Below, piece by piece: positions 1 through 8,255 of a DNA stretch of 64,000 nucleotides (position 1 is the stretch's first letter; each line of letters starts with the position of its first letter). The notes beneath the pieces are model-generated. The model did not search any database. It saw only the letters and a list, made by a program, of their open reading frames with translations, and was not told the origin of the DNA. The DNA is from an uncultured Bacteroides sp. (GTDB lineage Bacteria; Bacteroidota; Bacteroidia; Bacteroidales; Bacteroidaceae). The stretch lies in the NCBI GenBank assembly GCA_902388495.1, contig CABMPP010000019.1, positions 11,923-75,922 of the forward strand, given 5' to 3'. Both the position numbers and the translations under genes were made by a program.

Positions 1-756
1 GAGGAAGGGGAGGATAATGGCGGCCTTGATCGTACTGAAACGCTCTGTCTCCTTTCTGTTTTCACGGAAGAGTTCGCTGTCCGTAGGAGGTAGCTGGGAT
101 TGCGTAGTCTGCTCCGCTTGTGCTTTCGGATAAGGGATGCAGAGGAAGGTACCTTTCTTTATTTTGTCTTCGCCTTTCAGTTCAGGGTTGGCTGCTATCA
201 GTTCCGCTTCGCTGATGCCGTACTCGCGGCTGATGCTGAAGACGGTTTCTTTCCGCTTTACCTTGTGCATGTCGCGGCAACGTGATTCTACAGGACCGGG
301 GATGTTGCTGCTTACTACCGGTGTGTTACTCGTCGCTTCGGGAGTTGCAGTACCTGCTTCGGCAGTAGAAGGGATACGGATCACTTGCCCGATGCGAAAG
401 TTCTCGGCACTCAGTCCGGGGTTGGCGTCACAAATGGCTTTGGCGGATACATTGTATTTCACGGTCAGGCGGTAAAGGGTTTCACCGGCTTCGATGGTGT
501 GATAGGTTTCTTTCTGCACATTGGCAGCGCTGCGGGGGATGCGTAGCGTGCGTCCGATATATATTTTCTCGTCACTTCCCGGATTCAGCTTTACGATGTC
601 CGACTGGCTGACGCCATACATGCTGGCGATGGAATATAAACTTTGTCCTTTCTCAATAGTATGCAGAAAATAAGATTGGTTTTCTTGTGCCACTGCACCG
701 AGGCTACATGCGCAGGCAAGCAACAGGAGGCAGATAATGCGATTAATCGTTTTCAT
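1..756 (-). CDS. LysM-repeat secreted protein (5' part; runs off left edge)
   Basis: This frame is open from an ATG at 756 to base 1 (252 codons) with no stop, so the C-terminus lies outside the window. Residues 1-24 form a clear signal peptide (MKTINRIICLLLLACACSLG, then AVAQ). Three LysM repeats follow at about 30-75, 83-130 and 163-210, each with the IxxGxTLYxIxxxYgVs...NP pattern ending in an IP-type strand. LysM modules bind the glycan strands of peptidoglycan, so the protein is probably periplasmic or outer-membrane associated. In Bacteroides, LysM proteins of this layout often continue into a periplasmic-binding-protein-like domain; the last visible residues (AAIILPFL) fit the start of one, but this is inference. 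A Bacteroides-type promoter lies just upstream at 800-832. Confidence 0.85.
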   Translation of the reverse strand, partial: MKTINRIICLLLLACACSLGAVAQENQSYFLHTIEKGQSLYSIASMYGVSQSDIVKLNPGSDEKIYIGRTLRIPRSAANVQKETYHTIEAGETLYRLTVKYNVSAKAICDANPGLSAENFRIGQVIRIPSTAEAGTATPEATSNTPVVSSNIPGPVESRCRDMHKVKRKETVFSISREYGISEAELIAANPELKGEDKIKKGTFLCIPYPKAQAEQTTQSQLPPTDSELFRENRKETERFSTIKAAIILPFL

Positions 757-799
757 TCAGTAGTCGTTGGTTTATATTTACAATTTCCCAAAGTAGCTG

Positions 800-832
800 C
801 AAAGATAAGAATATTGCCTAATACTAACCAAA
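800..832 (-). promoter_or_regulatory. Bacteroides-type promoter for the LysM gene
   Basis: On the minus strand TATCTTTG (plus 800-807) matches the -7 consensus TAnnTTTG. TTTG (plus 829-832) sits 21 nt upstream as the -33 element. It lies about 45 nt before the LysM start codon. Confidence 0.6.
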
Positions 833-911
833 GGATTGCGTTAAGAAATAATATTGTGCATTTCAAAACCGAAAAATAACTCTTTTAGACTGATATTCGG
901 GTAGAAACAGT

Positions 912-919
912 TATTTTTG
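912..919 (+). promoter_or_regulatory. Probable -7 element upstream of uvrA
   Basis: TATTTTTG fits TAnnTTTG and lies 28 nt before the uvrA ATG. No good -33 TTTG is present at the usual spacing, so this may be a weak or activated promoter. Confidence 0.4.
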
Positions 920-946
920 CGGTTAAAATTGATAGGATAAAATAAC

Positions 947-3778
947 ATGCAAGAAGAAACAGAATATATCAATGTATATGGTGCGCGCGTGCACAACCTG
1001 AAAAATATCGATGCAGAAATCCCTCGTAACAGTCTTACAGTCATTACCGGATTGAGTGGAAGCGGCAAGTCCTCTTTGGCATTCGATACCCTTTTCGCTG
1101 AGGGACAGCGCCGCTATATCGAAACTTTCTCGGCTTATGCACGTAACTTTTTGGGCAATCTGGAACGTCCGGATGTTGATAAGATAACGGGACTGAGCCC
1201 TGTAATTTCCATTGAGCAGAAGACGACGAACAAGAATCCGCGTTCCACGGTAGGTACCACAACGGAAGTTTACGATTATTTTCGTTTGTTGTATGCCCGC
1301 GCAGGTGAAGCCTATTCCTATCTCTCCGGCGAGAAGATGGTGAAGTATACCGAAGAGCAGATTCTCGACCTTATTCTGAAAGACTATAAGGGCAAGCGCA
1401 TTTACATTCTTGCTCCGCTGGTACGTAACCGTAAAGGTCATTACAAGGAACTTTTCGAGCAAGTGCGCAAGAAGGGGTATCTCTATGTCCGTGTAGATGG
1501 CGAAGTACGCGAAGCCTTGCCCGGTATGAAACTCGACCGTTATAAGAACCACGATGTGGAAGTTGTGATAGACAAGCTGGTGGTGGCCGATAAGGATGAT
1601 ACCCGCCTGAAGAACAGCGTTGCTACCGCTATGCGCCAGGGCGACGGATTGCTGATGATACTCGATGCCCAGACTAATAGTGTACGGCATTACAGCAAGC
1701 GGTTGATGTGTCCCGTCACCGGACTGTCTTATCGTGAGCCGGCTCCGCACAATTTCTCTTTCAACTCTCCGCAAGGTGCATGCCCCAAGTGCAAGGGATT
1801 GGGAGTAGTCAATCAGATCGATATAGATAAGGTGGTTCCCAATCGTGAACTCTCCATCTTTGAAGGTGCGATTGCTCCTTTGGGAAAGTATAAGAACAGT
1901 ATGATCTTCTGGCAGATTGCTGCCTTGATGGAGAAGTACGAGGCAACTCTTAAAACACCGGTCAAAGATCTGCCGGATGATGCGATTGACGAAATCCTTT
2001 ATGGTTCGGACGATCGTATCAAGATCAAGAGCTCATTGATAGGCACCTCTTCCGATTACTTTGTCACTTTCGAAGGAGTAGTGAAATATATCCAGATGTT
2101 GCAGGAAAAAGATGCTTCTGCTACGGCACAGAAATGGGCGGACCAGTTTGCCAAGACTACCGTATGTCCTGAATGCCACGGCGCCAAACTGAATAAAGAA
2201 GCGCTCTCGTTCCGTATTCATGATAAGAATATCTATGAGTTGTCTACTATGGATATCAACGAGCTATATGATTGGCTAATGAATGTAGACCAATACCTTA
2301 GTAATAAACAGCAGCAGATTGCCGGTGAAATTCTGAAAGAAATCCGCACGCGTCTCAAGTTCCTGCTGGATGTCGGTTTGGATTATCTCTCGTTGAACCG
2401 CAGTTCGGTAAGCCTTTCCGGTGGTGAAAGTCAGCGCATCCGCCTGGCTACGCAGATTGGTTCGCAACTAGTGAATGTGCTGTATATCCTCGATGAGCCG
2501 AGTATCGGTCTGCATCAGCGCGATAATCAGCGCCTGATTCATTCGTTGAAAGATTTACGCGATATAGGTAACTCTGTCATTGTGGTGGAACATGATAAGG
2601 ACATGATGTTGGCTGCCGATTACGTCATTGATATGGGGCCGAAAGCCGGACGTCTGGGTGGTGAAGTCGTATTTGCAGGTACGCCTCCTGAGATGTTGCA
2701 GACGCATACCCTGACTTCGCAATATCTCAATGGTGAGCGTGCCATCGAGATACCAGCCAAGCGTCGTAAAGGCAACGGTCATAGTTTGTGGTTGCGTGGT
2801 GCAAAGGGCAATAACCTGAAGAATGTAGATGTAGAATTTCCGCTTGGCAAACTGATTTGTGTGACCGGTGTTTCCGGCAGCGGCAAGTCTACGCTTATTA
2901 ATGAGACTTTGCAACCCATCCTTTCACAGAAGTTCTATCGCTCCCTTCAAGACCCGTTGGAGTATGACAGTATTGAGGGATTGGAACATATAGATAAGGT
3001 GGTGAATGTGGACCAGTCGCCTTTGGGACGTACCCCGCGTTCTAATCCTGCCACTTATACGGGTGTCTTCTCCGATATCCGTAATCTGTTTGTCGGTTTG
3101 CCCGAAGCGAAGATACGCGGATATAAGCCGGGACGTTTTTCTTTCAATGTCAGTGGCGGGCGCTGTGAAGCTTGCCAGGGAAATGGTTACAAGACTATTG
3201 AAATGAACTTCATGCCCGACGTATATGTGCCTTGTGAGGTTTGTCACGGCAAACGTTATAACCGCGAGACGCTGGAAGTGCGTTTCAAGGGAAAATCCAT
3301 CGCAGATGTATTGGATATGACCATCAACCGTGCTGTGGAATTCTTTGAGAATGTGCCTCAGATATTGAATAAAATAAAAGTAATTCAGGAAGTCGGCCTG
3401 GGTTATATCAAGTTGGGACAGTCGTCTACCACGCTTTCCGGCGGCGAAAGCCAGCGTGTGAAGTTAGCAACGGAGCTTTCCAAACGTGATACGGGTAAGA
3501 CGCTTTATATTCTCGACGAACCTACCACCGGACTGCATTTTGAGGACATCCGTGTCCTGATGAATGTATTGAATAAACTTGTAGACAAAGGGAATACAGT
3601 TATCGTCATCGAGCATAACCTTGATGTTATCAAAATGGCGGACTATATTATTGATATGGGTCCCGAAGGCGGTAAGGGTGGGGGAGAACTCCTGTCTTGC
3701 GGAACACCGGAAGAGGTGGCTAAAAGTAAGAAAGGCTACACTCCTAAATTCTTGAGAGAAGAACTGAAGATTAAATGA
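947..3778 (+). CDS. uvrA: Excinuclease ABC subunit UvrA
   Basis: This is the damage-sensing ATPase of nucleotide excision repair; UvrA dimers find distorted DNA and load UvrB. The 943 residues match the family's usual 930-950. Two ABC ATPase modules are seen: Walker A GLSGSGKSS at about 35-43 and GVSGSGKST at about 640-648; ABC signatures LSGGESQR at about 488 and 830; Walker B YILDEP in both. The second zinc module is intact (CEACQGNG near 738, CEVCHGK about 20 residues on). The first zinc module is degenerate: the leading pair reads CPVT instead of CPxC (about residue 255), while its partner CPKC is kept. Such loss occurs in some Bacteroidota UvrA paralogues, and the genome may carry a second uvrA. 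It is followed after 32 bp by a ybaK homologue. Confidence 0.95.
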   Translation: MQEETEYINVYGARVHNLKNIDAEIPRNSLTVITGLSGSGKSSLAFDTLFAEGQRRYIETFSAYARNFLGNLERPDVDKITGLSPVISIEQKTTNKNPRSTVGTTTEVYDYFRLLYARAGEAYSYLSGEKMVKYTEEQILDLILKDYKGKRIYILAPLVRNRKGHYKELFEQVRKKGYLYVRVDGEVREALPGMKLDRYKNHDVEVVIDKLVVADKDDTRLKNSVATAMRQGDGLLMILDAQTNSVRHYSKRLMCPVTGLSYREPAPHNFSFNSPQGACPKCKGLGVVNQIDIDKVVPNRELSIFEGAIAPLGKYKNSMIFWQIAALMEKYEATLKTPVKDLPDDAIDEILYGSDDRIKIKSSLIGTSSDYFVTFEGVVKYIQMLQEKDASATAQKWADQFAKTTVCPECHGAKLNKEALSFRIHDKNIYELSTMDINELYDWLMNVDQYLSNKQQQIAGEILKEIRTRLKFLLDVGLDYLSLNRSSVSLSGGESQRIRLATQIGSQLVNVLYILDEPSIGLHQRDNQRLIHSLKDLRDIGNSVIVVEHDKDMMLAADYVIDMGPKAGRLGGEVVFAGTPPEMLQTHTLTSQYLNGERAIEIPAKRRKGNGHSLWLRGAKGNNLKNVDVEFPLGKLICVTGVSGSGKSTLINETLQPILSQKFYRSLQDPLEYDSIEGLEHIDKVVNVDQSPLGRTPRSNPATYTGVFSDIRNLFVGLPEAKIRGYKPGRFSFNVSGGRCEACQGNGYKTIEMNFMPDVYVPCEVCHGKRYNRETLEVRFKGKSIADVLDMTINRAVEFFENVPQILNKIKVIQEVGLGYIKLGQSSTTLSGGESQRVKLATELSKRDTGKTLYILDEPTTGLHFEDIRVLMNVLNKLVDKGNTVIVIEHNLDVIKMADYIIDMGPEGGKGGGELLSCGTPEEVAKSKKGYTPKFLREELKIK

Positions 3779-3810
3779 TATACATATATTAATCTAAACT
3801 CTTATTCGAA

Positions 3811-4290
3811 GTGAAAATAAACAAGACCAATGCAGCCCGTCTGCTCGATAAAGCCAAAATAGCCTATGAACTCATCCCATACGAAGTGGATGAGAATGAT
3901 TTGAGTGCCGTGCACGTTGCCGCCAATCTGGGCGAAGACATCAATTGTGTTTTCAAGACTTTGATCCTTCATGGCGACAAAAACGGATATTTCGTTTGTG
4001 TCATTCCCGGTGAGCACGAAGTGGATTTGAAGTTGGCAGCCAAGGTTTCCGGTAATAAGAAGTGCGACCTTATTCCGATGAAGGAACTGCTTCCTTTGAT
4101 CGGATATATTCGTGGCGGCTGCTCGCCCATCGGCATGAAAAAGCCTTTTCCTACCTATATCCATGAAACATGTCTTCAGTTCCCTTATATCTATATCAGT
4201 GCGGGACAACGCGGTCTACAGCTTAAACTCGATCCAAAAGATTTGATAAGGGAAGTGCGTGCGGAAGTATGCATTCTTTTTCATGAATAA
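3811..4290 (+). CDS. ybaK: YbaK/EbsC-family Cys-tRNA(Pro) deacylase
   Basis: This predicted cytoplasmic editing hydrolase probably clears cysteine (or another small amino acid) mischarged on tRNA-Pro. It has 159 residues, the normal length for stand-alone YbaK. Family marks are the catalytic-type lysine in CVFKTLI (about residue 50), the CVIPG segment, and the GGCSPIGMKK motif (about 108-117), where YbaK proteins carry G-x-SP-x-G. Translation starts at GTG; no better ATG lies near the conserved N-terminus. It sits 32 bp after uvrA in the same direction and is probably co-transcribed with it, though no functional link is implied. ProX or PrdX-type deacylases are related, but the GGCSPIG motif favours YbaK. 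Confidence 0.9.
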   Translation: MKINKTNAARLLDKAKIAYELIPYEVDENDLSAVHVAANLGEDINCVFKTLILHGDKNGYFVCVIPGEHEVDLKLAAKVSGNKKCDLIPMKELLPLIGYIRGGCSPIGMKKPFPTYIHETCLQFPYIYISAGQRGLQLKLDPKDLIREVRAEVCILFHE

Positions 4291-4346
4291 TTTTCTTTTT
4301 CTGTCGAGTTATTGTGTTTTTTTCAAGGAATATTCGTCAAAAAGTA

Positions 4347-4354
4347 TATATTTG
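4347..4354 (+). promoter_or_regulatory. -7 promoter element of the POT transporter gene
   Basis: TATATTTG matches TAnnTTTG exactly, 50 nt before the transporter ATG and after the ybaK stop. The -33 side is only T-rich, without a clean TTTG. Confidence 0.45.
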
Positions 4355-4404
4355 CAAAAAATATAAAGAAATCAATCTAATTACTAATTAAAAAACTTGT
4401 TTTT

Positions 4405-5967
4405 ATGTTCAAAAATCATCCTAAAGGTCTGTTGGCAGCTGCAATCTCCAATATGGGCGAACGGTTCGGGTACTACATCATGAATGCTGTGCTGGTATTG
4501 TTCCTTTGCTCTAAGTTTGGTCTGAGCGACGAGACCAGTTCCATTATTTACTCGGTTTTCTACTGTGGAATCTATGTACTGAGTTTGGTAGGCGGTATTA
4601 TTGCCGACAAGACCCAAAACTATAAAGGAACTATCATGTCGGGACTGATAGTGATGTCGTTGGGTTATGTCGTTCTGTCTATCCCAGTTTTGTCTACTGC
4701 CGATAATATTGGCTGGTTGCTTCCCCTTACTTGTCTTGCCTTGTTTTTTATCGCTTTTGGTAACGGACTTTTCAAAGGAAACTTGCAGGCTATCGTAGGT
4801 CAGATGTACGATAACTTCGAGAAAGAAGCAGAGAAAGACGGACCGGAAGCCGTTAAGCTGGCTAAGAGCCGTCGTGACTCGGGCTTCCAGATTTTCTACG
4901 TATTCATTAACATCGGCGGCTTGATTGCGCCTTTTGTAGCTCCATTGCTTAGAGAATGGTGGCTGAAGACTCATAGCCTGACTTATAATGCCGACCTGCC
5001 TGCATTGTGCCATCAGTATATTCAAGATGGTGCGGCTATGGCTTCTGATCGACTTGCCAATCTTACCGAACTGGTAGCTAAGGTGGGTGGTACAGTAACT
5101 ACCGACTTGGTTCCGTTCTGTACTCAATATCTGGATGTGTTCAACACTGGTATCCATTATTCATTCATCGCATCGGTAGTGGCTATGCTCATTTCTCTGG
5201 TTATTTTTATAATTTGCAGAAACGTATTCCCTACACCGGCAAAGAAGGCGAAGCAAGAATCTTTGGACTATACGCCCGAGGAGAAAGCCGCTATGGCAAA
5301 AGAAATCAAACAACGTTTGTATGCTCTGTTTGCTGTATTGGGTATAGTGATCTTCTTCTGGTTCTCATTCCATCAGAACGGTCAGTCCCTCTCGCTTTTT
5401 GCCCGCGACTTTGTGGTGACCGATAGCATTGCTCCCGAAATATGGCAAGCTGTAAATCCGTTCTTCGTGATTGTACTTACTCCGCTTATCATGCTTTTCT
5501 TCGGTGCGCTTATCCGTCGTGGAAAGGAAATTTCTACTCCTAAGAAGATTGCAATAGGTATGGGTATTGCCGGTGTTGCTTTCCTGTTCCTGGCTGTTTA
5601 TTCTGCTTTGCAAGGTTATCCTTCAGGTACTGAGTTCAAGGCAATGTCCGATTCAGCTAAAGCCGGATTGAAAGCCGGGCCGTGGGTACTGATTGTTATC
5701 TACTTCTTCTTGACAGTAGCCGAACTTTTCATTTCGCCGCTTGGTCTTTCGTTCGTTTCCAAAGTAGCGCCGAAGCACATCCAAGGTTTATGTCAGGGTT
5801 TGTGGCTGGGTGCAACGGCAATCGGTAACCTCTTCTTGTGGGTAGGTCCGCTGATGTACAACAAAATACCTATCTGGCAATGCTGGAGCGTCTTCTTCGC
5901 TGTCTGCCTTGTGTCAATGGGCATCATGCTTGCAATGGTGAAATGGTTGGAGCGTGTGACGAAATAG
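4405..5967 (+). CDS. POT/PTR-family proton-coupled peptide transporter
   Basis: This is an inner-membrane symporter of the major facilitator superfamily, probably importing di- or tripeptides with protons. It has 520 residues and about 12-14 hydrophobic helices. Family features are the N-terminal NMGERFGYYIMNAVLVLFL helix (the E-R-F-x-Y-Y motif of proton-coupled oligopeptide transporters), a cytoplasmic G-G-I-I-A-D-K loop after helix 2, and FINIGGLIAPF (the PTR2 signature region, about 170). A long insert at about 185-245 carries extra helices or a periplasmic loop. The gene is monocistronic: it has its own -7 element and is followed by a large bidirectional hairpin. Exact substrates cannot be read from sequence; some POT members take nitrate or other solutes. 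Confidence 0.9.
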   Translation: MFKNHPKGLLAAAISNMGERFGYYIMNAVLVLFLCSKFGLSDETSSIIYSVFYCGIYVLSLVGGIIADKTQNYKGTIMSGLIVMSLGYVVLSIPVLSTADNIGWLLPLTCLALFFIAFGNGLFKGNLQAIVGQMYDNFEKEAEKDGPEAVKLAKSRRDSGFQIFYVFINIGGLIAPFVAPLLREWWLKTHSLTYNADLPALCHQYIQDGAAMASDRLANLTELVAKVGGTVTTDLVPFCTQYLDVFNTGIHYSFIASVVAMLISLVIFIICRNVFPTPAKKAKQESLDYTPEEKAAMAKEIKQRLYALFAVLGIVIFFWFSFHQNGQSLSLFARDFVVTDSIAPEIWQAVNPFFVIVLTPLIMLFFGALIRRGKEISTPKKIAIGMGIAGVAFLFLAVYSALQGYPSGTEFKAMSDSAKAGLKAGPWVLIVIYFFLTVAELFISPLGLSFVSKVAPKHIQGLCQGLWLGATAIGNLFLWVGPLMYNKIPIWQCWSVFFAVCLVSMGIMLAMVKWLERVTK

Positions 5968-5983
5968 ACGGAGAAAATTAAAG

Positions 5984-6050
5984 ATTAAAAATTAAAGGCT
6001 GCGCGGTCAGAGGATTCACTCATAGTACCGCGCAGCCTTTAATTTTTAAT
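5984..6050. terminator. Bidirectional terminator hairpin (24-bp stem)
   Basis: A perfect inverted repeat pairs 5984-6007 with 6027-6050 around a 19-nt loop. The GC-rich top (GGCTGCGCGGT) and the A/T-rich base on both sides allow it to end both the POT gene and the convergent acetyltransferase gene. Confidence 0.9.
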
Positions 6051-6053
6051 TAC

Positions 6054-6551
6054 TCAAATCTCTATTCCCATTATATAGTCATTCATATAATACCCGTTTC
6101 CTATCGGAAAATCTCCTTCTCTTAGTTTTCTCATCCCCATGCGTTCGTAGAATTGCAATGCCTTGTTGTTTCGGTTCACATTCAGTTCCATCAAGCAGGG
6201 GGCAGGGTGTACTTCCTTGATGTACTTCACGGCTTGGCGGAACAGGAAGCTACCGCAATGCGCACCTTGGTAATCGGGTAGTACGTAAATCTTCTGCAGA
6301 TGGAATACGTCTTCATCTTGCTGCTGTACCGAAACATAGCCGATAGCTTTGTCTTCTTCATAAGCCAGGAAGTAAACATGTCCTTCTTCTTCCATCTGTT
6401 TGCGGATGTTGTCCAATGAATACATCCATTCCATCATATAGTCATTCTGTTCCGGGGTGAGGATATCCTTGTACGTGACGGGGAATATCTGTAGCGCGAG
6501 TTTTCTAATCAGCTCGCAATCTGCTGTTGTAGCTTTTCTGATAGTAAACAT
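6054..6551 (-). CDS. GNAT-family N-acetyltransferase
   Basis: This is a cytoplasmic acetyl-CoA-dependent transferase with unknown acceptor. From MFTIRKATTADCELIRKL the protein has 165 residues and the full GNAT fold: strand-helix start at 1-20, motif A around residues 95-110 (YVLPDYQGAHCGSFLFRQ, a Q-G-x-x-x-G type acetyl-CoA loop), and LNVNRNNKALQFYERMGM as motif B. The frame stays open to 6617, but the -7 promoter box lies at 6581-6588, downstream of that longer start, so 6551 is preferred. It is convergent with the POT gene and divergent from the hydrogenase gene. Confidence 0.88.
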   Translation of the reverse strand: MFTIRKATTADCELIRKLALQIFPVTYKDILTPEQNDYMMEWMYSLDNIRKQMEEEGHVYFLAYEEDKAIGYVSVQQQDEDVFHLQKIYVLPDYQGAHCGSFLFRQAVKYIKEVHPAPCLMELNVNRNNKALQFYERMGMRKLREGDFPIGNGYYMNDYIMGIEI

Positions 6552-6580
6552 ATCGATTGCATTTATATTGGTTAGTTGTA

Positions 6581-6588
6581 CAAAGTTA
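6581..6588 (-). promoter_or_regulatory. -7 promoter element of the acetyltransferase gene
   Basis: TAACTTTG on the minus strand fits TAnnTTTG and lies 30 nt before the chosen start codon. It is back to back with the hydrogenase promoter at 6622-6629. Confidence 0.55.
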
Positions 6589-6595
6589 CGGCTTT

Positions 6596-6629
6596 TTTGT
6601 GAAACAATCGTTATCAATCGTTATCTTTG
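6596..6629 (+). promoter_or_regulatory. Promoter of the group B hydrogenase gene with tandem decamer
   Basis: TATCTTTG at 6622-6629 is the -7 element; TTTG at 6596-6599 is a possible -33 element, with a long 22-nt spacer. Inside the spacer, 6605-6614 and 6615-6624 are two identical adjacent 10-mers (CAATCGTTAT), one helical turn apart, ending in the -7 box. This suggests a regulator site, which is inference. Confidence 0.5.
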
Positions 6630-6669
6630 CAAACTGTTACCGAACTAACTAATTCTGACTTTAAATATT

Positions 6670-8130
6670 ATGGCATTTACGAACAACATTATGATTGTCC
6701 GCCACCGCTTGCTGAAAGAGCTGGTGAAACTGTGGCATGACAACGAACTTGTGGAGAAAATAGACCGGTTGCCCATCGAACTGAGTCCGAGGCGGTCCAA
6801 ACATGCGGGACGTTGCTGCGTACACAAAGAACGTGCCGTGTGGAAATACAAATCGCTGCCGTTGCTGGGCTTGGACATGGAGGATGAGAGCGATGAGCTG
6901 ACCCCGTTGTCGGAGTATGCAGCCCGTGCACTGGACAGGGCGGAGAGTGGCAAGCCGAAGGATAACATCATGTGCGTGATTGACGAGGCATGTTCGGCAT
7001 GTGTACAGATCAACTATGAAATAACGAATCTTTGCCGCGGATGTACTGCACGCAGTTGCCAGGTGAACTGTCCGAAGAAAGCAGTACACGTAAAGGAAAG
7101 CGGACAGGCGTGGATAGACCATGATGAGTGCATCAGTTGCGGCATTTGCCATAAGAATTGTCCTTATCATGCCATCGTTTACATACCTGTGCCGTGCGAG
7201 GAAGCTTGCCCGGTGAAGGCCATCAGCAAGGATGAGAAAGGAATAGAGCATATCAACGAAGATAAATGTATTTATTGCGGTAAGTGCCTCAATGCTTGTC
7301 CGTTCGGAGCTATCTTCGAGCTTTCGCAGGTGTTCGATGTGTTGCATCAGATACGTAAGGGAGAACAGGTGGTAGCTGTGGTGGCTCCGTCCATTCTGGG
7401 ACAATTCAAAGCGACCATCGAGCAGGTGTATGGTGCGCTGAAAGCAATCGGCTTTACGGATGTGATTGAAGTGGCGCAGGGAGCGATGGAGACTGTTCGC
7501 AATGAGGCGCACGAGTTGGTGGAGAAGCTCGGAGAAGGGCAGAAGTTTATGACGACTTCTTGTTGCCCGTCTTATATAGAATTGGTGAATAAGCATATTC
7601 CGGGAATGAAGCCTTATGTCTCGGGCACTGGTTCGCCTATGTACTATGCCGCCCGCATTGCAAAAGAGAAATATCCGGATGCCAAAGTGGTCTTTATCGG
7701 CCCGTGTGTAGCCAAGCGTAAAGAGGCGCAACGCGATGAAGCGGTGGATTACGTCATGACGTTCGAGGAGGTGGCTTCTGTGCTGGACGGACTGAATATT
7801 GAGTTGGAACGGGTGCAACCGTATGCCATGAAGTTTACCTCTGTGCGCGAAGCGCATGGTTTTGCGCAAGCAGGTGGCGTGATGGGAGCAGTGAAGGCTT
7901 ATCTGAAGGAAGAAGCGGATCAGATGAATGCTGTCCAGGTGTCCAATCTGGATAAGAAGACAATAGGCGCGTTGCGTGCTTATGCCAAATCGGGGAAGGC
8001 GCCGGGACAATTCGTTGAAGTGATGGCTTGCGAGGGAGGCTGTATCACTGGGCCGTGTGCACATAATGAGATTGCGGCGGGAAAGCGGCAGTTGGTGCAG
8101 GAATTGGCGAAACGGGAGGAGACATATTAA
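6670..8130 (+). CDS. Group B monomeric [FeFe]-hydrogenase
   Basis: This cytoplasmic hydrogenase has an H-cluster domain and multiple [4Fe-4S] clusters, probably exchanging electrons with ferredoxin to make H2 in fermentation. The 486 residues contain a cysteine-rich section at about 105-130 (CSAC...CRGCTARSCQVNC), ferredoxin motifs CISCGICHKNC and CIYCGKCLNAC (about 157-215), and an extra CEEAC. The H-cluster motifs are TTSCCPS (about 297), GPCVAKRKE (about 343) and MACEGGCITGPC (about 452). The GGCxxGPC ending and the lack of the M-PC-x-x-K signature of group A place it in group B. The N-terminal RCCVHKERAV block is also typical of that group. The maturase genes follow downstream on the same strand, after a hairpin, implying shared supply. 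The electron partner is unknown. Confidence 0.9.
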   Translation: MAFTNNIMIVRHRLLKELVKLWHDNELVEKIDRLPIELSPRRSKHAGRCCVHKERAVWKYKSLPLLGLDMEDESDELTPLSEYAARALDRAESGKPKDNIMCVIDEACSACVQINYEITNLCRGCTARSCQVNCPKKAVHVKESGQAWIDHDECISCGICHKNCPYHAIVYIPVPCEEACPVKAISKDEKGIEHINEDKCIYCGKCLNACPFGAIFELSQVFDVLHQIRKGEQVVAVVAPSILGQFKATIEQVYGALKAIGFTDVIEVAQGAMETVRNEAHELVEKLGEGQKFMTTSCCPSYIELVNKHIPGMKPYVSGTGSPMYYAARIAKEKYPDAKVVFIGPCVAKRKEAQRDEAVDYVMTFEEVASVLDGLNIELERVQPYAMKFTSVREAHGFAQAGGVMGAVKAYLKEEADQMNAVQVSNLDKKTIGALRAYAKSGKAPGQFVEVMACEGGCITGPCAHNEIAAGKRQLVQELAKREETY

Positions 8131-8139
8131 GGAGTTTTA

Positions 8140-8195
8140 GGACATAAGAACAAAAGAACATATTTAAGATGATTATTTCTTTTGTTCTTATGTTC
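8140..8195. terminator. Hairpin terminator after the group B hydrogenase gene
   Basis: 8142-8158 pairs perfectly with 8177-8193 (17 bp), extended by flanking G-C and G-T pairs to 8140/8195, around an 18-nt loop. The arm is built of repeated AAGAACAAAAGAAC-like words, and part of it recurs at 54777-54796. Read-through into hydE is possible because no clear promoter is visible before hydE. Confidence 0.7.
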
Positions 8196-8255
8196 TTTTG
8201 TCTAAAGTAAATCTTCTGTCAACCGATAAAATTTCCATTTCTCAAATAACGTGAT

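Noticed and set aside
6661..8064. A 467-codon open frame on the minus strand opposite the group B hydrogenase
   Set aside because: No motif is seen, and the plus strand encodes a full hydrogenase with all cluster cysteines. It is a shadow.
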